Counted from the first letter of the stretch, positions 40,437 through 47,631 are shown. The stretch is 47,631 bases of DNA from Nocardioides sp. (GCA_025964985.1 JAOPXU010000347.1:1-47631), one strand, 5' to 3'. Made by a program: numbers and translations. The notes: generated by a model from the letters alone, not told the origin.

Positions 40437-40879
40437 TGCGCATCCTCCTTCAGGGTCTGCTGCGTCTGAGGCAGCTGCGGGTTGGCCTTCTTCAGGTTCT
40501 TGCGACCGATCGACGCGAGCACGGCGGCGGCCACGCCCCAGAGCGCCGCCACGATGAAGGCAGCGAGCTCGAGGATGATGATGTTGTCGAGCAGCCACAT
40601 GAGGGCGATCGACAGGAACAGGATCAGCATGAAGGCGGAGAATCCCGCCGCGGCGAGCATGCCGGCACCCTTGCCGGCCTTGGTCGCCTCCTGCTTGAGC
40701 TCGGTCTTGGCGAGCTGCACCTCGGCGCGGAACAGGTCGCTCAGGTCCGAGGTGACCTCGCCGACGATCTCGCCGAGGCTGCGGGTCTCACCGGGACCGG
40801 CGTGGCTGCTGCCGGTCTGGGTGCCGCCGACAGCGTGCGAGCCGCCGGCCGTCCCGACGTTCGGGTCGATGCCGCTCAC
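40412..40879 (-). CDS. phage-holin-superfamily (DUF1469) membrane protein
   Basis: 155 residues. A Gly/Ser-rich N-terminus, then LGEIVGEVTSDLSDLFRAEV with QLAKTELKQEA, followed by two membrane helices (about 72-95 and 100-122) and a short basic tail. This is the actinobacterial phage_holin_3_6/DUF1469 family, which despite the name is chromosomal and accompanies DUF3618 proteins. GTG start, overlapping the upstream gene's stop by 4 bp. Function unknown, presumed membrane organisation. Confidence 0.85.
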   Translation of the reverse strand: MSGIDPNVGTAGGSHAVGGTQTGSSHAGPGETRSLGEIVGEVTSDLSDLFRAEVQLAKTELKQEATKAGKGAGMLAAAGFSAFMLILFLSIALMWLLDNIIILELAAFIVAALWGVAAAVLASIGRKNLKKANPQLPQTQQTLKEDAQWAKAQRS

Positions 40880-41670
40880 GAGCCGGCTCCGGAGTACGGG
40901 CCTCCGGGCTGGGCCGGCGGGGTCTCAGGAGCGAGCGGGTCGAACGCCTGCGTCGGCGTCGGGTCGTACGTCGGGGTGCCCGGGGGCGACGACGGGGGCG
41001 GCGAGCTCGGGAAGCCCGACAGCGGGTCGCCCTCGGCCGTGCCGACGTTGCGTCCGGCCGACGTGCCCGGGGTGACCGGCGTGGCGAGGCCCGGGGTGCT
41101 GTAGCTCGGCGTGTCGCCGTAGGTCTCGCCGTAGGTCGGGGTGCCGGTGCCAGCGAAGCCGGACGTGGTCGGCTGGCTGGGCTGGCTGCTGGAGCCCGGG
41201 CCGCTCGGGGCGTCCTTGACGCCGCGGGCCACTCGACCGGCGACGACGCCGGCCACGAGTGCGCCGGCCAGGAACACGCCGGGACGACGCCGAGCGAAGT
41301 CGCGCACGTCCTCGAGCAGCTCGGTGGGCTCACGGCCGTCGAGGTACGACGTCAGCGAGCGGGCGTGCTGGGCGACCTCGCGGGCGACGTCGGAGGCCAG
41401 GCCTCCACTGCTGTTCTGGGCCATCTGGTCCAGGTCGTCGCCGAGGGTGCCGAGGGTGCTCACGAGCTTGTCGCGCTGCTGGCGCGACTGGTCGGAGACC
41501 TGCTCGGTCACCTGCGTGCGGGCCTCGCCGGCCAGCGACTTGGCCTGGTCCTTCGCTTCGCTCGCGACCTTGGCGGCCTCGCCCTGCGCGACGCCGGCCA
41601 CGTGCTTGCCCTCGTCGGCCGCGGTGGACGCGGCCGCTTGTGCCTTCTCCGTGGTGGGAGTGTCGGTCAT
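40876..41670 (-). CDS. membrane-associated protein with helical N-part and Pro/Ser/Thr-rich tail
   Basis: 264 residues. The Ala/Lys/Glu-rich helical segment (1-95) resembles repeats in LEA-like and phasin-like proteins. Next come FARRRPGVFLAGALVAGVVAGRVAR (one membrane helix, about 125-145) and a 110-residue disordered tail rich in Pro, Ser, Thr and Gly, with PTYG/PSYS/PTYD motifs. The FxRRRPxxFL segment is common in proteins of this actinobacterial operon type. An AGGAGG-like site precedes the ATG. First gene of the operon with the holin-like and DUF3618-like genes. Confidence 0.75.
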   Translation of the reverse strand: MTDTPTTEKAQAAASTAADEGKHVAGVAQGEAAKVASEAKDQAKSLAGEARTQVTEQVSDQSRQQRDKLVSTLGTLGDDLDQMAQNSSGGLASDVAREVAQHARSLTSYLDGREPTELLEDVRDFARRRPGVFLAGALVAGVVAGRVARGVKDAPSGPGSSSQPSQPTTSGFAGTGTPTYGETYGDTPSYSTPGLATPVTPGTSAGRNVGTAEGDPLSGFPSSPPPSSPPGTPTYDPTPTQAFDPLAPETPPAQPGGPYSGAGS

Positions 41671-41720
41671 GGTGCCTCCTCTAGGTGTGGTGTGCCGGTG
41701 CCCGCGTCTCCGGCGATGAC

Positions 41721-41740
41721 ACTCACCTGCGAAGGTGAGT
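41721..41740. terminator. hairpin at the 3' end of the CrtI-like gene
   Basis: ACTCACCT-GCGA-AGGTGAGT is a perfect 8-bp stem with a GNRA-type tetraloop. It spans the stop codon (41723-41725) of the CrtI-like gene and could separate it from the downstream stress operon on the same strand. Confidence 0.6.
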
Positions 41741-43327
41741 CCGGTGGTGCAGCAGCGCGGCGCGGGCCGCGTTGTGGCCGGGGGCGCCGTGCACGCCGCC
41801 TCCGGGGTGGGCCGAGGCCGAGCCGAGGTAGAGACCGCGCACGCCCGTCTCGGGCCGGCCGAGCAGCGCCGGGACCGGCCGCAGCACGAGCTCCTGGTGG
41901 AGCTGCGCCGTACCTCCGTTGAGGGAACCGCCCACCAGGTTGGCGTTGCGCCGCTCGAGCTCGCGCGGTCCGAGGACGCGTCGCGAGATGATCCGCGAGC
42001 CGAAGCCGGGGGCCAGTCGCTCGATGCGCGCCTGGATGCGGTCGCCGAAGCGCTCGCAGTCGTCGCGGTCCCAGACGCCGCGGATGGTGCCGTCGCCGCC
42101 GTCGGTGACGGGGGCGTCGTCCTGGGGGACGTGGGTGTAGGCCCAGAACGACTCGGTGCCCGCCGGCGAGCGGCTGGGGTCGCTGGTCGTCATCTGGCCG
42201 GTGAGCAGGAACGGGTCGGCCGGGATGGTGTGGGCCGCGACCTGGGCCAGCGCCATCGCCATCTGGTCGACGGAGTCGGCGACGTGCACGGTGCCGGCGG
42301 CGTACGGCGGGGGCGAGGCCCACGGGACGGGGCCGTCGAGCGCCCAGTCGACCTTGACCGTGCCGGGGTCGAGCTCGAACGACTTCATGCCGCGGCGCAC
42401 GCGGGCCGGCACGTGCTCGTCGTCGAGCAGCCCGGTCCAGGACCCGCCGCCGCCGAAGAGGTGCAGCGCGGAGACGTCGGCAACGACCGCGCGCCGGGCG
42501 TCGTGGCGCTCGCCGTGCTCGGTCTCGACCGCGACGGCGCGACCGCCCTCGACCACGACCCGCGTGGCCTTGGTGGAGGTGCGCACCTCGCCGCCGACCG
42601 ACTCGAGCCGGCGGCGCAGGGCGCCGGCGAGCTGGCCGGCGCCGCCACGCGGCACCGGGAAGCCGACGGTCTGCCCGAGCATCGTCAGCAGCAGGCCGAA
42701 GACGCCGGAGCCCGGGGTGCCGATCGGGATGTCGGCGTGCCCGGCGTTGCCGCTGATGAGCAGGCCCGCGGCGTCGCCGCCGAAGCGGTGCCGCCCGATG
42801 GCCGAGGCCGGGGTGAGCAGGGTGCGCACGAGGTCGAGACCGCCGGCGGCGCGCAGCGCGGCGAGGACCCGCACGCCGGCGCGCACCGGCGGGAACGGTC
42901 CGGTGAGGCCGTCGACCAGCGGGCCGCCGATGCGGTCCCACATGGCGCACAGCTCGAGCCAGGCGGCGCCGTCGCCGGCGTGCTGGTCCTCCATCAGCCC
43001 GGCGGTGACGTGGCGGTCGCGGTGCAGGACCGCCCAGCGCCCGTCGGGCAGCGGGTGGCCGAGCACGGCCGGTGCGTGGCACCACTCGAGCCCGTGGTCC
43101 TCGAGCCGCAGCGGCGCGAGACCGGCCGAGAGGGGCGCGAGCGGGTAGAAGGCGCTGAAGGTGTCGTGGACGAAGTCCGGGTGGAGCTCGCTGTCGCTGC
43201 GCACGCCGCCGCCGACCTCGTCCTGGGCCTCGACGACCAAGACCGACCAGCCGGCGTCGGCCAGGTGGTTGGCCGCGACCAGCCCGTTGGGGCCGGCCCC
43301 GACGACGACGGCGTCGTGGGTGGTCAC
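41723..43327 (-). CDS. phytoene desaturase-like NAD(P)/FAD oxidoreductase
   Basis: 534 residues. The N-terminal FAD motif is VVVGAGPNGLVAANHLADAG followed by VVEAQDEVGGGVRS. The C-terminal FAD contact is YLGSASAHPGGGVHGAPGHN, matching the bacterial CrtI/FixC-like group (COG1233). The GTG start overlaps the stop of the preceding SRPBCC gene by 4 bp. No other carotenoid genes are in view, so carotenoid desaturation is only one option; many actinobacterial members act on unknown hydrophobic substrates. Confidence 0.85.
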   Translation of the reverse strand: MTTHDAVVVGAGPNGLVAANHLADAGWSVLVVEAQDEVGGGVRSDSELHPDFVHDTFSAFYPLAPLSAGLAPLRLEDHGLEWCHAPAVLGHPLPDGRWAVLHRDRHVTAGLMEDQHAGDGAAWLELCAMWDRIGGPLVDGLTGPFPPVRAGVRVLAALRAAGGLDLVRTLLTPASAIGRHRFGGDAAGLLISGNAGHADIPIGTPGSGVFGLLLTMLGQTVGFPVPRGGAGQLAGALRRRLESVGGEVRTSTKATRVVVEGGRAVAVETEHGERHDARRAVVADVSALHLFGGGGSWTGLLDDEHVPARVRRGMKSFELDPGTVKVDWALDGPVPWASPPPYAAGTVHVADSVDQMAMALAQVAAHTIPADPFLLTGQMTTSDPSRSPAGTESFWAYTHVPQDDAPVTDGGDGTIRGVWDRDDCERFGDRIQARIERLAPGFGSRIISRRVLGPRELERRNANLVGGSLNGGTAQLHQELVLRPVPALLGRPETGVRGLYLGSASAHPGGGVHGAPGHNAARAALLHHRTHLRR

Positions 43328-43770
43328 CGGAGCGAGTCGGCCCGGTTCTCGGCGATGAACGCGAGACGCTGCAGGGTCTCCACGTTGCGCACGCCGATCT
43401 GGAGGTCGCGCAGCGGCTTGGGCATCAGCTTGCCGGGCCCGGCGACGGCGTCCTCGGTGATCGTGACCTGGCAGCCCTCGGCGTGCGCCTCGATACGCAG
43501 GTCGACGTTGGCCTCGCCGACCGGCCAGCCGCGGGCACGCAGCAGCAGGTGGGACGGCGCGGTGGCCTCGAGGACCTCGGTGTTGTCGTCGATGAGGGCC
43601 GGCCAGACGCCGACCGAGTGGTGCAACTTGCTGCCGACCACCGGCCAGGCGTCGTCGACCTCGCGCATGCGGGAGGCGCCGACCACCCAGACCGGGTAGA
43701 GCCAGCCGTCGGACAGCACGTCCCAGACCTGCTGCGGGGTGGCTCGGACGACACGACGTCTAGTGCTCAT
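43324..43770 (-). CDS. SRPBCC-family protein
   Basis: 148 residues with the START-like pattern: the first strand MSTRRRVVRATPQQVWDVLS, then YPVWVVGASRMREVDDAWP, central strands (HLLLRARGWPVGEANVDLRI, CQVTITEDAV) and a C-terminal helix (LRDLQIGVRNVETLQRLAFI). It probably holds a hydrophobic ligand. Its 4-bp overlap with the CrtI-like gene suggests it presents substrate to, or accepts product from, that enzyme (inference). GGGAG precedes the ATG. Confidence 0.8.
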   Translation of the reverse strand: MSTRRRVVRATPQQVWDVLSDGWLYPVWVVGASRMREVDDAWPVVGSKLHHSVGVWPALIDDNTEVLEATAPSHLLLRARGWPVGEANVDLRIEAHAEGCQVTITEDAVAGPGKLMPKPLRDLQIGVRNVETLQRLAFIAENRADSLR

Positions 43771-43857
43771 GTCTCCCAACCCTCCAACGACCCGGCGGCG
43801 GCAGCCTCACCTCAGGAGGGGAACCGTGCCCCGCGGTCCGCTGGGTACCCAGGACGC

Positions 43858-44235
43858 ATGAGTGTCTGGGGAACGGGTCCGTTCGACAACGACGACGCCG
43901 CCGCGTGGAGCGACGACCTCGACGACCTCGACGGGGCCACCGAGGCCGCGGCGTTCGCCGAGCGGACGCTGCGCTCCGGCGACGAGCCGGGACGCGTGGT
44001 CGCCGCGGCGGCGTGGCTGGCCTCCGGGGTGCCCGGCGTGCCCGACCCGGTCGACGGACCGACCACCCCGCCGCCGACCCCCGACGCCGACCTGGCCGAC
44101 GCCGCGGCCGGTGCCCTCGGCACGGTGCTGGCCGACGACGAGTGGGCCCACCAGTGGTCCGACCCCGCGGAGCGCGAGGCCGTGCGCGCCTACGTGCGCA
44201 GCCTCATCGAGACGTGGGAGGTCACCATCGGATGA
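43858..44235 (+). CDS. DUF4259 domain protein
   Basis: 125 residues beginning MSVWGTGPFDNDDAAAWSDD, the hallmark N-terminus of DUF4259 proteins (WGxGxFxND-A-DW pattern), followed by two helical stretches. Members are small acidic cytoplasmic proteins of unknown function, widespread in bacteria. It is divergent from the SRPBCC gene and lies 34 bp before malQ on the same strand. Confidence 0.85.
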   Translation: MSVWGTGPFDNDDAAAWSDDLDDLDGATEAAAFAERTLRSGDEPGRVVAAAAWLASGVPGVPDPVDGPTTPPPTPDADLADAAAGALGTVLADDEWAHQWSDPAEREAVRAYVRSLIETWEVTIG

Positions 44236-44269
44236 CGGCTCCCGCTGCGCACCTGGTAGTCACGTCCCT

Positions 44270-46105
44270 GTGACCGAGCCCTCCGACCTCCCCGTGGACC
44301 CCGTGGACCCCGTCGACCCCGTGGACCCCGTCGACCCCGTCCAGCGCGAGTGGGTCGACGCCGACGACCAGCCCCACCGCGCCCCCGACGCCACCGTGCG
44401 GCAGGTGCTCGCCGTGATGGGCGAGCCGCCCGCCGACCTCGAGAGCACTGCTCCGGTCGTGACGCGGCGCGGCCGCGCGACCGGCCTGCGCGGCGACGTA
44501 CGGCTGGAGGAGGGTGGGACCGCCCGGCTCGACGACGTCGTGCCCGACGACCTGCCGTTCGGCTACCACGTGCTCGTCGACGACGCCGGGTCCGAGCGGC
44601 GCCTGGTCGTCTCCCCCGGCCGGTGCTACGTGCCGCCGGTGCAGAGCTGGGGCTGGGCCGTGCAGCTCTACGCCGCCCGCTCGACGGGCAGCGCCGGCGT
44701 CGGTGACCTCGGCGACCTGCGCACCCTGCGCGAGTGGACCGAGCGGCTCGGCGGCGGGTTCCTCGTCGTCAACCCGCTGCACGCGGTCGCGCCCGTGCTG
44801 CCGCTGGAGACCAGCCCCTACCTCCCCGCGACGCGCCGCTTCCGCAACCCCGTCTACCTCCACGTCGACGAGGCACCGGCCCAGCCCGTCGAGGGCATCG
44901 ACCGCGACGCGGCCTGGACCCACAAGCTCGACGTCCTGCGCCGCCGCTTCGACGCGCGCACCGACGACGCCGGGTTCGACGCCTGGCGCTCCGAGCAGGG
45001 CACCCCGCTCGAGCACTTCGCCACGTGGTCGGTGCTGGCCGCCGAGCACGGCGGCGACTGGCACGCGTGGCCCGAGGAGCTGCACGACCCCGACGGCGAC
45101 GCCGTGCGCCGCCTGGTCGAGGAGCGCGGCGCCGAGGTCACCTTCCACGCCTGGCTGCAGTGGCTGCTGTCCGAGCAGCTGCGTGAGGCCACCGGCGACC
45201 TCACCGTCATCCAGGACCTGCCCATCGGCGTCTCCGGTGGCGGCGCCGACGCGTGGGCCTGGCAGGGCGTCATGGCCGACGGCATCACCGTCGGCGCACC
45301 GCCCGACGCGCTCAACACCGTCGGGCAGGACTGGGGCTCCCCGCCGTTCGTCCCGTGGCGGCTGCGCGCGGCCGACTACGAGCCGTTCATCCAGTCCGTG
45401 CGCGCCACCATCGCCGGCGCCGGCGGGCTGCGCATCGACCACGTCATGGGCCTCTTCCGCCTCTGGTGGATCCCGGACGGCTCCGGCCCGCAGGACGGCT
45501 GCTACGTCCGCTACGCCGCCGACGACCTGCTCGACATCGTCTGCCTGGAGTCGCACCGCGCCCAGGCCGTCGTCGTCGGCGAGGACCTCGGCACCGTCGA
45601 GGAGCACGTGCCCGAGGAGCTCGCCTCGCGCGGCATCCTGAGCTACCGCGTGCTCTGGTTCGAGGACGACGACCCCACCGAGTGGTCCGCGGGCTCGCTG
45701 GCCACCGTCACCACCCACGACCTGCCCACCGTCGCCGGCCTGTGGACCGGCTCCGACGTCGACGACCAGCTCGAGGCCTCCGACATGGCCGAGGACGACG
45801 TGCGGTCGGGACGCGAGGAGCTGCTCGAGCGCCTGCGCCGCGACGGGCTCGCCGACGACGCCACCCCGCAGGACGCCGTCGCCGCGGCGTACGCGCAGCT
45901 CGGCCGGGCGCCGTCGCTGCTGCTGTCGTTCTCCCTCGAGGACGCCGTCGCCGAGGAGCGCCGTCCCAACGTCCCCGGCACCACCGAGCGCGACAACTGG
46001 CGCGTCCCGCTGAGTGTCCCCGTCGACGAGCTCGACGGGCACCCGGGTCCGGAGGCGCTGCTGCGGGCGGCCGGGGTGCTGCGGGATTCACCGGCCGGCC
46101 GGTGA
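44270..46105 (+). CDS. malQ: 4-alpha-glucanotransferase (amylomaltase)
   Basis: 611 residues, GH77. Conserved blocks are SWGWAVQLYAARSTGSAGVG, VVNPLHAVAP, SPYLPATRRFRNP, DLPIGVSGGGADAWAWQ, GAPPDALNTVGQDWGSPPF, LRIDHVMGLFRLWW (nucleophile Asp), VVGEDLGTVEEHVP (acid/base Glu) and VTTHDLPTVAG (transition-state His-Asp). It disproportionates maltodextrins by cutting and rejoining alpha-1,4 glucans. The N-terminus carries a repetitive PVD tract before an N-terminal beta domain. The GTG at 44270 is the only good in-frame start near the previous gene but lacks a clear ribosome-binding site. Confidence 0.93.
   Translation: MTEPSDLPVDPVDPVDPVDPVDPVQREWVDADDQPHRAPDATVRQVLAVMGEPPADLESTAPVVTRRGRATGLRGDVRLEEGGTARLDDVVPDDLPFGYHVLVDDAGSERRLVVSPGRCYVPPVQSWGWAVQLYAARSTGSAGVGDLGDLRTLREWTERLGGGFLVVNPLHAVAPVLPLETSPYLPATRRFRNPVYLHVDEAPAQPVEGIDRDAAWTHKLDVLRRRFDARTDDAGFDAWRSEQGTPLEHFATWSVLAAEHGGDWHAWPEELHDPDGDAVRRLVEERGAEVTFHAWLQWLLSEQLREATGDLTVIQDLPIGVSGGGADAWAWQGVMADGITVGAPPDALNTVGQDWGSPPFVPWRLRAADYEPFIQSVRATIAGAGGLRIDHVMGLFRLWWIPDGSGPQDGCYVRYAADDLLDIVCLESHRAQAVVVGEDLGTVEEHVPEELASRGILSYRVLWFEDDDPTEWSAGSLATVTTHDLPTVAGLWTGSDVDDQLEASDMAEDDVRSGREELLERLRRDGLADDATPQDAVAAAYAQLGRAPSLLLSFSLEDAVAEERRPNVPGTTERDNWRVPLSVPVDELDGHPGPEALLRAAGVLRDSPAGR
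44294..44338 (+). repeat. 9-bp tandem repeat in malQ encoding a (V-D-P)n tract
   Basis: Five consecutive units of GTGGACCCC or GTCGACCCC encode Val-Asp-Pro repeats at residues about 9-23. Units alternate only at one third-codon position. The length is likely to vary between strains by slippage; it forms a flexible N-terminal leader. Confidence 0.9.
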
Positions 46106-46110
46106 ATCCC
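46083..46110. repeat. 28-bp perfect palindrome over the malQ stop codon
   Basis: GGGATTCACCGGCC (46083-46096) is followed immediately by its exact inverse (46097-46110). The palindrome includes the last malQ codons and the TGA at 46103-46105. It could form a terminator hairpin or cruciform, or be a protein-binding site. Confidence 0.85.
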
Positions 46111-46116
46111 TCACTC

Positions 46117-46158
46117 GGCCGATGAAGCTTCGTCGTCCAAGTACGGGCTTCATCGGCC
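46117..46158. terminator. 12-bp inverted repeat between malQ and PGPGW-type gene
   Basis: GGCCGATGAAGC (46117-46128) and GCTTCATCGGCC (46147-46158) are exact inverses around an 18-base loop. They lie between two convergent genes, next to the 28-bp palindrome, and probably act as a bidirectional terminator. Confidence 0.75.
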
Positions 46159-46173
46159 CAGCACCAGCGCGAC

Positions 46174-46605
46174 TCAGAGCCCCAGCCGGTCGCGCACGAC
46201 GTCCACGAGGCCCAAGTGGGTCACTGCCCAGACCGCGACGCCGGCGAGCAACAGCCCGCCGATCGTGACGACGGCCGAGCTCACGGGGTGCTGGCGGGCG
46301 TGGGCCCAGGCCTCGCGGGCCTTGCGCTTGAAGGTGTCGAAGAAGCGCTGAGCCCAGGCGAACTCGGTCGACCAGATCCACAGCCCGAGCAGGACCGGCG
46401 GGATGGTGAGCGGGCCGGGCAGCACGGCCAGCGCGACGCGGGCCGCGACGCAGAGCAGGCCGGCGACGAAGACGCCGATGCGCCACACCTGGGCCAGGCC
46501 CGGGCTCGAGCGCATCCGGTGGCGGAACCCGCCGTGCGGGACGTCGACGGAGCGTCCGAGGCCGTCGGTGCAGTCGGGGCAGGACTCGACGGTCGAGGTG
46601 GTCAT
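46174..46605 (-). CDS. PGPGW-type transmembrane protein
   Basis: 143 residues. An N-terminal C-P-D-C pair (VESCPDCTDG) is followed by two close membrane helices with the family core ARVALAVLPGPLTIPPVLLG and LWIWSTEFAWAQRFFD, a variant of the PGPGW motif (TIGR02611-like). A third helix lies near the C-terminus (VVTIGGLLLAGVAVWAV). ATG at 46605. Function unknown. It is divergent from the DJ-1/PfpI gene. Confidence 0.8.
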   Translation of the reverse strand: MTTSTVESCPDCTDGLGRSVDVPHGGFRHRMRSSPGLAQVWRIGVFVAGLLCVAARVALAVLPGPLTIPPVLLGLWIWSTEFAWAQRFFDTFKRKAREAWAHARQHPVSSAVVTIGGLLLAGVAVWAVTHLGLVDVVRDRLGL

Positions 46606-46686
46606 CCGCACCGGTACCCGCGGCCGGCGCAGTCCTTCCCCCTTGAGGTCGGTGTCGCGATACCGGCTCCTTGTGACGCTGGGGCC

Positions 46687-47241
46687 ATGCCCACCGACCT
46701 CACCGGCAAGAAGATCGCGTTCATCGTCAACAACTCCGGCGTCGAGCAGCCCGAGCTGACCCGGCCCTGGGACGACCTCGGCGCGGCGGGGGCCACGACG
46801 ACGCTGATCGCCCCCGAGGCGGGCGAGGTCAAGGCGTTCAACAACGACGTCGAGCCCGGTGACACGTTCACCGCCGAGCTCGCCGTGTCCGACGCCGACC
46901 CGGCCGACTACGACGCCCTGGTCATCCCGGGCGGCACCACCAACGCCGACAGCCTGCGCCTCGACGCCAGTGCCGTCGCGTTCGTGAAGGCGTTCGCCGA
47001 GGCCGGCAAGCCGGTCGCGGCCATCTGCCACGGCCCCTGGATGCTCGTCGAGTCGGGCGTCGTCGAGGGCAAGACCCTGACGTCGTACGCCTCGCTGCAG
47101 ACCGACGTCCGCAACGCCGGCGGCAGCTGGGTCGACGAGGAGGCCTGCACCGACGACGCGAAGGGCTGGACCCTCGTCACCAGCCGCGACCCCGACGACC
47201 TCGACGCCTTCGTCGAGGCGGCCGCTGCCGCCTTCGCCTGA
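46687..47241 (+). CDS. DJ-1/PfpI family protein (type 1 glutamine amidotransferase-like)
   Basis: 184 residues. The nucleophile elbow AAICHGPWMLVES carries the reactive Cys followed by His, as in PfpI/YhbO. Preceding strands include KIAFIVNNSGVEQPEL, and the conserved Glu lies in LIAPEAGEVKAF. LVIPGGTTNAD completes the pattern. Such proteins are protease- or deglycase-like stress enzymes dealing with carbonyl damage; the exact activity of this one is unproven. Confidence 0.88.
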   Translation: MPTDLTGKKIAFIVNNSGVEQPELTRPWDDLGAAGATTTLIAPEAGEVKAFNNDVEPGDTFTAELAVSDADPADYDALVIPGGTTNADSLRLDASAVAFVKAFAEAGKPVAAICHGPWMLVESGVVEGKTLTSYASLQTDVRNAGGSWVDEEACTDDAKGWTLVTSRDPDDLDAFVEAAAAAFA

Positions 47242-47259
47242 CGCACACGACGCACTGCA

Positions 47260-47394
47260 CCCACGCTGGTCGAGGAGGTTGCGCCAGCAACCGTCACGAG
47301 ACCAGACCCCCGCAGGGTCCGTGATCGACTCGAGCTGCAACTGCGGTCGAGTGGTCTCGTGACGGTCGCAGGGCGACCTGCTCGACCGACGTGT
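47260..47394. repeat. structured palindromic repeat, copy F
   Basis: Left hairpin GGTTGC-GCCA-GCAACC, central CCGCAGGGTCC ... AACTGCGG, right hairpin GGTCGC-AGG-GCGACC, outer arms CCCACGCTGGTCGAGG and CTGCTCGACCGACGTGTG. It lies between the convergent DJ-1/PfpI gene and the gene at the right edge, filling most of a 302-bp gene-free stretch. Confidence 0.9.
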
Positions 47395-47533
47395 GCGGAC
47401 GCCGTACCGGTGCGCAGGGCGACCTCCTCGACCGACGTGTGCGGACGCCGTACCGGTGCGCACGGCGACCTCCTCGACCGACGTGTGCGGACGCCGTACT
47501 GGTGCGCAAGGCGACCTCCTCGACCGACGTGGG
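47367..47533. repeat. 46-bp tandem array of right half-units
   Basis: Units begin at 47367, 47413, 47459 and 47505 (last one partial). Each runs CGCAGGGCGACCTCCTCGAC, then CGACGTGTGCGGACGCCGTA. Single-base changes at the fifth base of the unit (CGCAG, CGCAC, CGCAA) break the small hairpin in later units. It appears to be an amplification of the right arm of copy F. Confidence 0.9.
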
Positions 47534-47543
47534 GTGCGGAGAG

Positions 47544-47631
47544 TCAGCCGGCGGAGCCGGGCTCGGCCATCTTGCGGTGCATGCCGGCCTTGACGCTGTC
47601 GGGCACGACCTTGCTGGCGGCGTCCTGGACG
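47544..47631 (-). CDS. C-terminal end of a probable SDR-family protein (truncated by window edge)
   Basis: Only the last 28 codons are visible, reading VQDAASKVVPDSVKAGMHRK and then MAEPGSAG before TGA. The K-V-V-P-D segment resembles the end of the SDR-like protein at 32373 (AKVVPDRITAA), and endings of this kind are common in actinobacterial short-chain dehydrogenases. The assignment is weak because no catalytic part is in the window. It converges with the DJ-1/PfpI gene across the repeat region. Confidence 0.5.
   Translation of the reverse strand, partial: VQDAASKVVPDSVKAGMHRKMAEPGSAG

Noticed and set aside
40412-40879. prophage indicator because of the holin-family name
   Set aside because: The DUF1469 holin-superfamily protein is a common chromosomal partner of DUF3618 proteins; no endolysin, integrase or structural phage genes are nearby.
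41723-43770. carotenoid biosynthesis cluster
   Set aside because: Only one CrtI-like oxidoreductase with an SRPBCC partner is present; no phytoene synthase, GGPP synthase or cyclase is seen.
44222-46042. 606-codon open frame on the minus strand
   Set aside because: Antisense shadow of malQ, whose GH77 motifs are all on the plus strand.
47367-47533. CRISPR array (regular 46-bp repeats)
   Set aside because: The whole 46-bp unit repeats with only point changes, so there are no unique spacers. No cas genes are in the window and the units derive from the palindromic element arm.

Overview
This is a very GC-rich window with strong G/C bias at third codon positions, many GTG starts and short gaps or 4-bp overlaps between genes. 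It also has two F420-type flavin-independent oxidoreductases, three GAF/ANTAR sensors, actinobacterial small-protein families and a Zur-type zinc regulon. Together these point to a chromosomal segment of an actinobacterium, most likely Nocardioidaceae (Nocardioides-like). That assignment is inferred from gene content and style. I see no tRNA, rRNA, IS element, prophage or CRISPR array.

Layout. (1) 1-11.8 kb is a regulatory island. After the tail of an ABC substrate-binding protein and a small secreted protein come five paralogous receiver-plus-LuxR-HTH proteins (1774-2400, 2489-3142, 5560-6201, 8160-8801, 10053-10754). Interspersed are a haem-oxygenase-like/CDGSH pair, a methyltransferase, a HAD phosphatase, a GAF-ANTAR protein, an F420-dependent oxidoreductase and an SRPBCC protein. 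(2) 11.8-20.9 kb holds two flavin oxidoreductases and a zinc-homeostasis region: a CobW-like protein without a P-loop, Zur, a permease plus TIGR03943-like protein, and znuA-znuC-znuB. Three Zur-box-like palindromes lie in front of the CobW-like gene, the permease and znuA. (3) 20.9-25.8 kb holds a secreted protein, a GlgC-like nucleotidyltransferase, a membrane metallophosphoesterase and a histidine kinase. (4) 26-31 kb is a sensory block: CheB-like and CheR-PAS genes on the minus strand, divergent from a GAF-ANTAR protein and convergent with a second one. (5) 31-34.2 kb holds a zinc alcohol dehydrogenase, an SDR that lacks the catalytic Lys, and a second F420-type enzyme. (6) 34.5-39.1 kb is a five-gene minus-strand operon of four glycosyltransferases and an isochorismatase-family hydrolase, every junction overlapping by 4 bp. 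(7) 39.1-41.7 kb has small stress or envelope proteins (Rho-N-like, disordered peptide, DUF3618-like, holin-like). (8) 41.7-47.6 kb has a CrtI-like oxidoreductase with an SRPBCC partner, a DUF4259 protein, MalQ, a PGPGW-type membrane protein, a DJ-1/PfpI protein and the tail of a probable SDR.

The most unusual non-coding feature is a family of structured palindromic repeats. It fills all four gene-free stretches longer than 300 bp (4.46-4.83, 15.6-15.94, 34.2-34.55 and 47.26-47.53 kb). A full copy is about 135 bp, with inverted outer arms, two lateral hairpins and a central hairpin. The lateral stems occur in at least six different sequences that always remain self-complementary, which is direct evidence that the fold is under selection. 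Half-units have been amplified into 46- and 60-bp tandem arrays. The second highlight is the LuxR island, where receiver domains decay from near-canonical to pseudo-receiver while the DNA-binding halves stay almost fixed, in one pair apparently by recent gene conversion.
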